A stretch of 64,000 nt of DNA from JACJVV01 sp047602755 (lineage in GTDB: Archaea; Nanobdellota; Nanobdellia; Woesearchaeales; JACJVV01). Position 1 is the stretch's first letter; the number at the start of each line of letters is the position of its first letter. The position numbers were made by a program, and so were the translations under genes. The DNA is taken from NCBI GenBank assembly GCA_047602755.1, contig JBLKOM010000005.1, positions 1 through 64,000 of the forward strand. Direction: 5' to 3'. Below the pieces are notes generated by a model. The model was given only the letters and a program-made list of their open reading frames with translations. It did no database searches and had not been told where the DNA came from. Shown one piece after another: positions 8,193 to 15,427 of the stretch.

Positions 8193-9071
8193 TTGATAGA
8201 TGAAGAATTAAAATCTTATATTAATGAACTAATAAAACAAGGATATAGTATTAATTCAATCCGTGATATACTTATAAAATCAGGTCATGATAGTTCTAAA
8301 ATTGGTAAAATAACTTCAATAGTTTTTGAAGAAACTAATAAAGATATTATAGATTTTATTGATAAAGAATTAAAAAAAGGTAAGAATATAGTTGATATCA
8401 AAGATATGCTTCTGGATTTAGGGTATGATCAAAAAAAATTAGATCAAATAATTGTTTATAAAAAAAGTAAAGCTTCTTTTTTTGATAAAATTAGATTTGA
8501 GGAAGTTATATCACAAGAAAGATTATGGTTTAAAAGCTGGTTTAAAGTTTATATAGCTTTATTTGTCACTATAATTGTAATCTCTTTAATACTTTTTTTA
8601 TTTTTTTTTAATTATGAATTACGACCGAGTCCTGCTAATTTTCAAGAAAGAATGGAATTATGTACACGGATAGATGATGATTTACTTCGTATAACATGTA
8701 TTTCTTATTTAGAAGGTAAAAATAGTTGTGAAGAATTAAGTTTTGATAAAATTCATGACTGTGAAGATTTATATGAGTTGTATTCATATTACGTATCTTA
8801 TCAGCATTTAAATTGTCTAAATATTAGAAATCCTTCTTTGAAAGAATACTGTTTACAGATACATGAACGATCTTGTAATGATTATTTTGGTTATGGTGAT
8901 TTTTGTAGTTCGATTGTTGAGAATAAGGTTTCTTTTTGTAGTAATGGGAATTCGTTAATAGGTACATGTATTGAGAATTATTATTTTTATTCTTCTTTAT
9001 CTGGCAAAAGAGATTTATGTAATCGTTTGCAAAATGATAATCGTAAGTTTTTTTGTTATGCTTTAACTTAA
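8193..9071 (+). CDS. Single-pass membrane protein with Cys-rich C-terminal domain, unknown
   Basis: About 292 residues. Two degenerate helical repeats of about 42 aa (INELIKQGYSINSIRDILIK and FIDKELKKGKNIVDIKDMLL), resembling UBA-like short helical modules, precede a transmembrane helix at about 119-140. The external part has more than a dozen cysteines (MELCTRIDDD, SCEEL, DCEDL, NCLN) suggesting disulfides. TTG 8193 is preferred because AGGTG at 8182-8186 is 6 nt upstream; GTG 8184 lies inside the SD. It follows the DUF5752 paralogue by about 20 nt and probably shares its transcript. No family name could be assigned. Confidence 0.65.
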   Translation: MIDEELKSYINELIKQGYSINSIRDILIKSGHDSSKIGKITSIVFEETNKDIIDFIDKELKKGKNIVDIKDMLLDLGYDQKKLDQIIVYKKSKASFFDKIRFEEVISQERLWFKSWFKVYIALFVTIIVISLILFLFFFNYELRPSPANFQERMELCTRIDDDLLRITCISYLEGKNSCEELSFDKIHDCEDLYELYSYYVSYQHLNCLNIRNPSLKEYCLQIHERSCNDYFGYGDFCSSIVENKVSFCSNGNSLIGTCIENYYFYSSLSGKRDLCNRLQNDNRKFFCYALT

Positions 9072-9134
9072 TTTTTTATATATAAATCTTAATTATAATA
9101 AAATTTATATATCTCAATAGTATATGATTACTTC

Positions 9135-10190
9135 TTGCGGAATGGTAATACTATGACTATAGTTTTTAAATTAAATTCAAAAAAACCAAATAAACTAATT
9201 ATCAGTAAATGTGCAGACATATTGCGTCAAGGTAAATTAGTAGTATTTCCTACTGAGACAGTTTATGGTTTAGGTGCAAATGCTTTAGATGAAGATGCAA
9301 TTAAGGGTATTTATAAAGCTAAAGGTAGACCTTCTGATAATCCTCTTATTGTTCATATCTCAGATAGGAATATGTTAAATAAAATAGTAAAAGATATTCC
9401 TTTAGATGTAAAAAAACTTATGCGAAAGTTTTGGCCAGGACCATTAACATTTATTCTTAAAAAAAATCCAATAGTGCCTGATATTGTTACAGGTGGGTTA
9501 GACACTGTTGCAGTTAGAATGCCTTCACATCCTATTGCTTATGAATTAATAAAAAAGAGTGATATTCCAATTGCTGCTCCTTCTGCTAACATTTCTGGAA
9601 GACCTTCTACAACTGATGCTGAGGATGTAATTGAAGAGTTAGATGGAAAAGTTGATGTAATTATTGATGGGGGTTTTACAGATGTTGGTTTAGAGAGTAC
9701 TGTTATTGATTTATCTGGTAAGATTCCTCTTTTATTGCGTCCAGGTAGTGTTACCAAGGAACAAATTGAAATTGCTTTATCTAAAAAAATAAGGGTTGCA
9801 AATCCTTCAGCAAAAAAACCTAAATCACCGGGAATGAAATATAGGCATTATGCACCTAATGCTAATCTTTTTTTAATTACTGGTTCTACTGAGGATGAGA
9901 TGAGGGATAAATTGCTTTCTGTTTCTTCAAAGCTTCATATGGAATCAAATAAAGTAGTTATTATTGGTTCAAAAGAATTAGCTAAAGAATTAAATGGTGA
10001 AATGAAATGTGATTTTTTGGCAGTTGGTACACGAGATGATCTTTCAATTCTTGCTCATAATATGTTTAGGACTATTCGAGATCTCGATGATGATAAGTAT
10101 GATTATATTCTTATTGGTTCTTGTCCTGAGAAAGGTATTGGTTTAGCTATTATGAATAGATTGAGAAAAGCTGCAACAAAAATCGTTTGA
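9135..10190 (+). CDS. sua5: Threonylcarbamoyl-AMP synthase, full-length Sua5 type
   Basis: This enzyme makes L-threonylcarbamoyl-AMP from threonine, bicarbonate and ATP for the t6A37 modification of ANN-decoding tRNAs. Residues about 15-210 are the YrdC domain (VFPTETVYGLGANA, the KAKGRPSDNPLIVHIS substrate loop, SANISGRPSTTDAEDV). The linker SPGMKYRHYAP and a C-terminal Sua5 domain follow, so it is the long form. A TATA-like TTTATATAT near 9104-9112 fits leaderless initiation at TTG 9135; ATG 9153 (MTIVFKL) is the alternative. Other t6A genes are not in the window. Confidence 0.92.
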   Translation: MRNGNTMTIVFKLNSKKPNKLIISKCADILRQGKLVVFPTETVYGLGANALDEDAIKGIYKAKGRPSDNPLIVHISDRNMLNKIVKDIPLDVKKLMRKFWPGPLTFILKKNPIVPDIVTGGLDTVAVRMPSHPIAYELIKKSDIPIAAPSANISGRPSTTDAEDVIEELDGKVDVIIDGGFTDVGLESTVIDLSGKIPLLLRPGSVTKEQIEIALSKKIRVANPSAKKPKSPGMKYRHYAPNANLFLITGSTEDEMRDKLLSVSSKLHMESNKVVIIGSKELAKELNGEMKCDFLAVGTRDDLSILAHNMFRTIRDLDDDKYDYILIGSCPEKGIGLAIMNRLRKAATKIV

Positions 10191-10270
10191 TTTTAGGTTA
10201 TTCTTATAAATTATTACAAAATTTTTACATGTAGCATTAGCCATATAGTAATTCTTATATAAAAATCGTT

Positions 10271-10280
10271 ATATTTATAA
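10271..10280 (+). promoter_or_regulatory. TATA box for eL21, leaderless
   Basis: ATATTTATAA is centred about 28 nt before ATG 10304, so transcription should begin at or next to the start codon. No SD precedes ATG 10304, which supports leaderless translation. Confidence 0.5.
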
Positions 10281-10303
10281 ACAAATCATAATTTATCAGT
10301 TAT

Positions 10304-10609
10304 ATGGTAATGCGAATTGGTGGTAAAAGACGAAAGAGTAGAGCTAAACTTAGAAGAACTGCTAAAGAACGTGGTACTATTAAAATAAATAAGTTTTTAC
10401 AAACTTTTAATGATGGTGAGAAAGTTCAATTAAAGGCAGATGGTTCATATCAAGCTGGTATTTATCATTTAGATTATCATGGTAAAGTTGGAATAATTAA
10501 CGGTAAGCAAGGTAAATGTTATAAGGTAATAATTATTGATGGAAAGAAGAAAAAAGATCTTATAGTTCATCCAATACACCTTAAAAAGGTTGCTATATCA
10601 TCCAAATAA
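10304..10609 (+). CDS. rpl21e: Large ribosomal subunit protein eL21
   Basis: About 100 residues; a strongly basic N-terminus (RIGGKRRKSRAKLRRTAKERG) followed by the SH3-like eL21 core (FNDGEKVQLKADGSYQAGIY, HGKVGIINGKQGKCYKVIII) and a C-terminal HPIHLKKV. Full length for the archaeal/eukaryotic family. ATG 10310 (MRIGGKRRK) is an equally plausible start. It heads the conserved archaeal order eL21, RpoF, DUF655. Confidence 0.95.
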   Translation: MVMRIGGKRRKSRAKLRRTAKERGTIKINKFLQTFNDGEKVQLKADGSYQAGIYHLDYHGKVGIINGKQGKCYKVIIIDGKKKKDLIVHPIHLKKVAISSK

Positions 10610-10789
10610 TAAATTTAGATATTATTTGAGATTAATAAATTAAATTAATAATGTTATTTATTATATAAGCATAACATTTTTAAATGTTTATATTCAATAA
10701 ATCATAATATAAGATATTGTGATTATAGTTTTACTATACAATAATTAATCAAATATAGAAAGTAATTTTGTTGATAAGAGATATAAAAA

Positions 10790-11134
10790 ATGGGTAATGT
10801 AAAAATATTAAATCAAACTCCTGTAACAATGGCAGAAGTGAAAGATGTTTTATCTAAGTTACAAACTAAAACAGGTGAATTAAATTATAGAGCAAATAAA
10901 ACTTTAGGTTATTTGCAAGAATTCTCAAAATTATCATTATCTAAATCTAAAGAATTACGAGAGAAAATTGAAAGTTTAAATATACCTAGGTTGAAAGAAG
11001 AGCATATTGTTAAGATAGTTGATACTCTTCCAAAATACCCCGATGAGGTAAAGGCATTACTCACCGGCTATACAATTACAATTACAAACGACAACGCAAA
11101 AAAAATTGCTGACACCGTAAGTTCTTTTTCTTAA
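10790..11134 (+). CDS. rpoF: DNA-directed RNA polymerase subunit F (Rpb4)
   Basis: A 114-aa Rpb4-family protein, partner of subunit E in the polymerase stalk. Key features are KILNQTPVTMAEVKDVLSKL at the N-terminus, the central helical LNYRANKTLGYLQEFSKLS, and the HRDC-like C-terminal LPKYPDEVKALLTGYTITI. It sits 180 bp after eL21, in the standard archaeal order. From about 11034 to the stop the codons become C-ending (TAC CCC, CTC ACC GGC, AAC GAC AAC, GAC ACC), unlike the rest of the gene and its neighbours. Confidence 0.9.
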   Translation: MGNVKILNQTPVTMAEVKDVLSKLQTKTGELNYRANKTLGYLQEFSKLSLSKSKELREKIESLNIPRLKEEHIVKIVDTLPKYPDEVKALLTGYTITITNDNAKKIADTVSSFS

Positions 11135-11148
11135 GGAGGGCGATTGTC

Positions 11149-11205
11149 GTGGTTTCGATAAGTTTATATATATGTAAATCTGTTTGTATGTTAGGGAGCT
11201 TTTGA
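11149..11205 (+). CDS. Possible 18-residue ORF behind a strong SD site
   Basis: GGAGGGC at 11135-11141, immediately after the rpoF stop, is one of the best SD matches in the window, and GTG 11149 lies 7 nt downstream. The frame encodes VVSISLYICKSVCMLGSF and stops at TGA 11203-11205, 6 nt before the DUF655 start. A TATA-like TTTATATATA at 11163-11172 lies inside it. It may be a leader peptide, the remnant of a lost gene, or chance. Confidence 0.25.
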   Translation: MVSISLYICKSVCMLGSF

Positions 11206-11211
11206 GGGAAA

Positions 11212-11760
11212 ATGGAAAAAGAAGAAAATGCAATAGTTATTGATTTTTTGCCTAATGGATATCCTTTTGATAATAGGCCTGCACATATGAAGACCCCAGT
11301 AGCTCAAGCTATAGGAAAAAATCATTTTGTACTCTTGGAGCTTGTTCCAAAGAAAGGTGTTTTTTTACAACCTTATGAGGAAGTTTATATTGGTGAAGGT
11401 AAACGAGATAAAGTACACCATATTAATGGAAAAATACAGTATGATAAATTGACAAGTACTGCACGTAGTGAAGTTTCATATATTATAAAGGAGTTAGTTG
11501 AGAAAAATCAAAATAAATTTGTAGATTTCTTTAATAAAGCTCAACCTTTAACTACTCGTATGCATCAATTAGAATTACTTCCTGGTTTAGGAAAAAAACA
11601 TATGTGGGAAATTTTAGATGAACGTGATATTAAGCCTTTTGAATCATTTGAAGATGTGAAAAATAGAGTAAAATTGATGCCTGACCCAGAAAAAGTAGTA
11701 ATAAAGAGAATTCTTAAAGAAATTGAAGGTGAAGAAAAACATAGGTTGTTTACTGAATAA
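11212..11760 (+). CDS. DUF655 protein, probable RNA-binding with helix-hairpin-helix
   Basis: 182 residues matching archaeal DUF655: IDFLPNGYPFDNRPAH, then an OB-like part (PYEEVYIGEGKRDKVHHI) and a C-terminal helix-hairpin-helix with LELLPGLGKKHMWEILDER. In archaea this gene usually sits between rpoF and ksgA, hinting at a ribosome or RNA role, but the reaction, if any, is unknown. GAGGG at 11204-11208 and a TATA box at 11163-11172 suggest its own promoter. No ksgA follows here. Confidence 0.88.
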   Translation: MEKEENAIVIDFLPNGYPFDNRPAHMKTPVAQAIGKNHFVLLELVPKKGVFLQPYEEVYIGEGKRDKVHHINGKIQYDKLTSTARSEVSYIIKELVEKNQNKFVDFFNKAQPLTTRMHQLELLPGLGKKHMWEILDERDIKPFESFEDVKNRVKLMPDPEKVVIKRILKEIEGEEKHRLFTE

Positions 11761-11894
11761 CTCCTTTGTTTTATTATTAGTTATATTATTTAATTTTTTA
11801 TTCTGATTTTATATTTTAATAGTTTTGTTATATTTTAGTTTTTTGTTTTTTATATATAGTTAAATTTAAAATAGCTATTATAATCACGTTTAAT

Positions 11895-13595
11895 ATGGTA
11901 CAAAAGATAGCTTATTTAGGTCCTGAAAAAACATATACTGAAGAAGCTTTAATCAATAATAGTCCTGATTCTGAAAGAATTCCATTATCTGATATAACTA
12001 GTGTTTTTGAAGCTGTAGAATCTGGTCAAGTAGATTATGGTTTTGTTCCTCATCAGAATGTTATTGATTGGAATATTCAAGAAACCTTAAGAAATTTAGT
12101 TACATTTTCTAGTACCGTGCAAATTGTGGATGCTGAATTATTACAGATAAATCATGTTCTTGCTGCTTTAAAAGGGCATAATCAGATACTAGAAATTTAT
12201 TCTAAAAGAACAGCTATTGATCAATGTTCAAATTTTCTTCATGTAAATTATAGAAATGCAAAAAGAATTTCTGCTAATAGTACAGCTGGTGCAATGAAGA
12301 AAATAGCAGATGAAAATTTATTGAATGCTGCTGCAATAGGAAAGCCTGAAGCTGCAGAGCAGTATGGTCTTGAAATAATTGCTAATCAAATTGCTAATAT
12401 AGAACCAAATCGTACTAGATTTATAAAATTAGCAAAAAAGAATGGTGGTACTGAACCAACAGGTAATGATATTACAAGTATTGCAATTCATCCTTTAATG
12501 GATCAGGAGGGTTTTTTATATGAATGGAGTGCAATTGTTACTAAGAATAATTTAAATATGAATAATCTTGAATTGGTTCCTGATGGACGAGGAGGATTAA
12601 TGTTTTATATTGATATACAAGCTCATATGAAAGATAAAAATTTAGAAGATTGTTTAATTCAATTAGAAAGTATGCCTGAAACAGAAGTATTTGTTTTTGG
12701 GTCATATAGACATTTACCATTAATTGAGCCAAAGATAAAGACTATAGGAATTATTGGTGGTACAGGAATAATGGGTCAAGGTTTTTTTAAACCATTCTAC
12801 GAAGGAATTGGGAAAAGAGTACTTGTTGCTGGTAGAAAAACACCTTTAAGTTATGAGGAAGTTATAAGGTTGTCAGATGCAATAATTATTAATCTTGATC
12901 TTGATGTAACACCTGCAAAAATCAAGGAGTTATGTCCAAGTATTGAACCAGGAAAGCTTGTTGTTGATAATACAGGCGTTAAGTCTGAAATTGTTCCACT
13001 TTTGATACAATATACTAATCCTGAAGTTGAAATCTTACCAATACATACATTTTTTGGAGCAGTTGGTGGGAAAGAGAATCTTCATGGAGAAAATATTATT
13101 GCAATTCATACAGAAAGATCAGGTAAACTTGCAAATGAATTTGAAAATGATTTAAAGAAATATCGTGCTAAAATAACTGCTGTGACTCCTGAACAACATG
13201 ATCTTTATGCTAGCATTACTCAGAATTTGGTTCATGCAATAGTAGTTTCTTTGGATGCAACAATTAGAGAATTAGTTGGTCATCCAGATACGATTGAATC
13301 ATTTTCTACTCCTCCATATAGATTATTACAAACTTGTAGTGCTAGAGTTCATAGTGGTGATGCTAAGTTATATTCAAGCATGATGCATCATAACCCTTAT
13401 GCTACTGAAACATTTCAAACTTATTTAAGATTACTTTCACAGATTGTTGAAGGTAGAATTTCTGATAATAGAGAAGTATTTGAGGTAATGATGGGTGAGA
13501 ATCAAACTAGCTTAGGACAGGATTATCTTTCAATGCATAAAGTAAAATCTTCACAAGTTGATGCAATACTTAAAAATGGTTTAAATCCTAAATAA
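11895..13595 (+). CDS. Prephenate dehydratase-like / ACT / prephenate dehydrogenase-like fusion
   Basis: 566 residues in three parts: a PDT-type substrate-binding domain (about 1-180; LGPEKTYTEEAL, NRTRFIKLAKK with TRF at 174-176), an ACT domain (about 188-275), and a TyrA-type NAD-binding dehydrogenase (IGIIGGTGIMGQGF at about 284, LPIHTFFGAVGG near 380, then the helical dimer domain). The family produces phenylpyruvate and 4-hydroxyphenylpyruvate from prephenate. Several signatures are altered: VPIENS is VPHQNV, the Phe-binding ESRP is replaced near 226-231 (ELVPDG), and HPMFG is HTFFG. It may therefore act differently from textbook enzymes. ArgS follows 27 bp later; no other aromatic genes are present. 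A TTTAAA-type box near 11863-11872 suits leaderless ATG 11895. Confidence 0.82.
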   Translation: MVQKIAYLGPEKTYTEEALINNSPDSERIPLSDITSVFEAVESGQVDYGFVPHQNVIDWNIQETLRNLVTFSSTVQIVDAELLQINHVLAALKGHNQILEIYSKRTAIDQCSNFLHVNYRNAKRISANSTAGAMKKIADENLLNAAAIGKPEAAEQYGLEIIANQIANIEPNRTRFIKLAKKNGGTEPTGNDITSIAIHPLMDQEGFLYEWSAIVTKNNLNMNNLELVPDGRGGLMFYIDIQAHMKDKNLEDCLIQLESMPETEVFVFGSYRHLPLIEPKIKTIGIIGGTGIMGQGFFKPFYEGIGKRVLVAGRKTPLSYEEVIRLSDAIIINLDLDVTPAKIKELCPSIEPGKLVVDNTGVKSEIVPLLIQYTNPEVEILPIHTFFGAVGGKENLHGENIIAIHTERSGKLANEFENDLKKYRAKITAVTPEQHDLYASITQNLVHAIVVSLDATIRELVGHPDTIESFSTPPYRLLQTCSARVHSGDAKLYSSMMHHNPYATETFQTYLRLLSQIVEGRISDNREVFEVMMGENQTSLGQDYLSMHKVKSSQVDAILKNGLNPK

Positions 13596-13622
13596 TAATT
13601 GTATTAATAGGAAATAACAGAA

Positions 13623-15356
13623 ATGTTTAAAAAACTCTTTCTTTTATTGTTTCAAATGGACTTTATTAAAGCAAAAATAATTGATGAAATAAAAAAAATT
13701 ATGGGTTTATCTGAGGTTACTTTAGAAATACCTCCAAATACTGAAATGGGTGATTTTGCATTTCCTTGTTTTAGTCTTTCAAAATTATTGAAAAAATCAC
13801 CAGCTGATATAGCCAAAGATTTAGCGTCTAAGTTTAATATTGAATTTGTTTCTGTAAAAGCATTAGGTCCATATGTTAATTTTTTTATTGATAAATCAAT
13901 AATAGCAAATTCTATAATAAATGAAATACAGGCAACAAAATTGTGTTATGGATGTAAAAAAGCTGTCAAAGATATTGTTTTAGTTGAGAGTCCTGGCCCT
14001 AATACAAACAAACCACTGCATTTAGGTCATCTTCGAAATATATTGTTAGGACAATCAATATCTAAAATATTAAAAGGACAAGGTAAGACAGTATATAATG
14101 TTAATGTAGTTAATGATAGGGGAGTTCATATTTGTAAATCAATGCTTGCTTACAAAAATTTTTCTGATGGAAAAACTCCTGAATCAGAAAGCAGAAAAAG
14201 TGATCATTTTGTTGGTGATATGTATGTTCTTTATAGCAAAGCTGTAAAAGATAATCCACAATTAGAAAATGAAGTTCAAGAGATGCTTGTTAAATGGGAA
14301 AACGGTGATGAAGAAATTCTGGATTTGTGGAAAAAAATGAATAATTGGGCTCTAGAAGGATTTAAAGAAACATATGATAAGCTTGGTTTTACAATAGATA
14401 AAGAATATTTTGAAAGTGATACTTACAAGTATGGTAAAGAAATAATTGAAGATGGTTTAAAAAAAGGTTTATTTGAAAAAGATGATAATGGAAATATTAT
14501 TTATAGATTGAAAGATAAAAATATGGGTACTAAAGTATTACTTCGTTCAAATGGTACAAGTGTATATATAACACAAGATATTTACATGGCTAAATTAAGA
14601 TATGATGATTATAAATTTGATGAAATGATTTATGTTGTTGGTAATGAACAAGATTATCATTTTAAGGTTTTATTTGAAGTATTTGAAAAATTAGATTGGA
14701 AGTTTTCTGGAAGATGTTATCATTTTTCATATGGGATGGTTGAATTACCAGAAGGAAAAATGAAATCACGTGAGGGGAATGTTGTTGATACAGATAATTT
14801 AATTGATGAAGTTATAGAACTGGCAAGAGAGGAAGTAAAAAAGAGGTATGATAATCTTGATTTTGATGAAATTGAAAATCGTGCGAATGCAATTGCAATG
14901 TCTGCAATTAGATTTTTCTTTTTAAAATTTGATCCTGTTAAGAATTTTGTTTTTAATCCTAAAGAAAGTCTTGCTTTTGAAGGTGAAACAGGTCCTTATG
15001 TTCAATACGCTTATGCACGGATATGTTCAATATTTAATAAGCTTGAAGATTATGTTAAACTACAAGAAGCAGATTTATCATTATTAGATACTGATTCTGA
15101 TAGAAAATTGTTATTGGTTTTATCTAATTATCCTAAAATACTAGAAGAAAGTGCAAAAAATCTTAAGCCTTCATCATTGTGTCACTACTTATTTGAATTA
15201 GCTTCTACATTTAATGAATACTATAGGGATATTTCTGTTTTAAAAGCAGAAACTAAAGAATTAAGAAATGCTCGTCTAGCTTTACTTGATTCTGTTAGAT
15301 ATGTTATTCAATCGGGATTGGGTTATTTGAGTATTGATGTTTTAGAACAAATGTAA
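13623..15356 (+). CDS. argS: Arginine-tRNA ligase
   Basis: A 577-aa class I synthetase. The N-terminal Add-1 domain (TLEIPPNTEMGDFAFPCF) is followed by the Rossmann signature HLGHLRN (in TNKPLHLGHLRN), GNEQDYHFKVLF, a KMSKS-like KMKSREGNVV, and the all-helical anticodon-binding domain ending in VRYVIQSGLGYL. It charges tRNA-Arg with arginine. Length is normal. ATG 13656 (MDFIKAKI) matches the usual family N-terminus better than ATG 13623, which adds a hydrophobic stretch (KKLFLLLFQ). It probably shares a transcript with the PDT/PDH fusion. Confidence 0.95.
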   Translation: MFKKLFLLLFQMDFIKAKIIDEIKKIMGLSEVTLEIPPNTEMGDFAFPCFSLSKLLKKSPADIAKDLASKFNIEFVSVKALGPYVNFFIDKSIIANSIINEIQATKLCYGCKKAVKDIVLVESPGPNTNKPLHLGHLRNILLGQSISKILKGQGKTVYNVNVVNDRGVHICKSMLAYKNFSDGKTPESESRKSDHFVGDMYVLYSKAVKDNPQLENEVQEMLVKWENGDEEILDLWKKMNNWALEGFKETYDKLGFTIDKEYFESDTYKYGKEIIEDGLKKGLFEKDDNGNIIYRLKDKNMGTKVLLRSNGTSVYITQDIYMAKLRYDDYKFDEMIYVVGNEQDYHFKVLFEVFEKLDWKFSGRCYHFSYGMVELPEGKMKSREGNVVDTDNLIDEVIELAREEVKKRYDNLDFDEIENRANAIAMSAIRFFFLKFDPVKNFVFNPKESLAFEGETGPYVQYAYARICSIFNKLEDYVKLQEADLSLLDTDSDRKLLLVLSNYPKILEESAKNLKPSSLCHYLFELASTFNEYYRDISVLKAETKELRNARLALLDSVRYVIQSGLGYLSIDVLEQM

Positions 15357-15427
15357 GTGATTTTTGGTTTTAATACTATTATTAATAGGAAATACTTTTA
15401 AACTTTTTATTCTTAGTAGAATTTACC

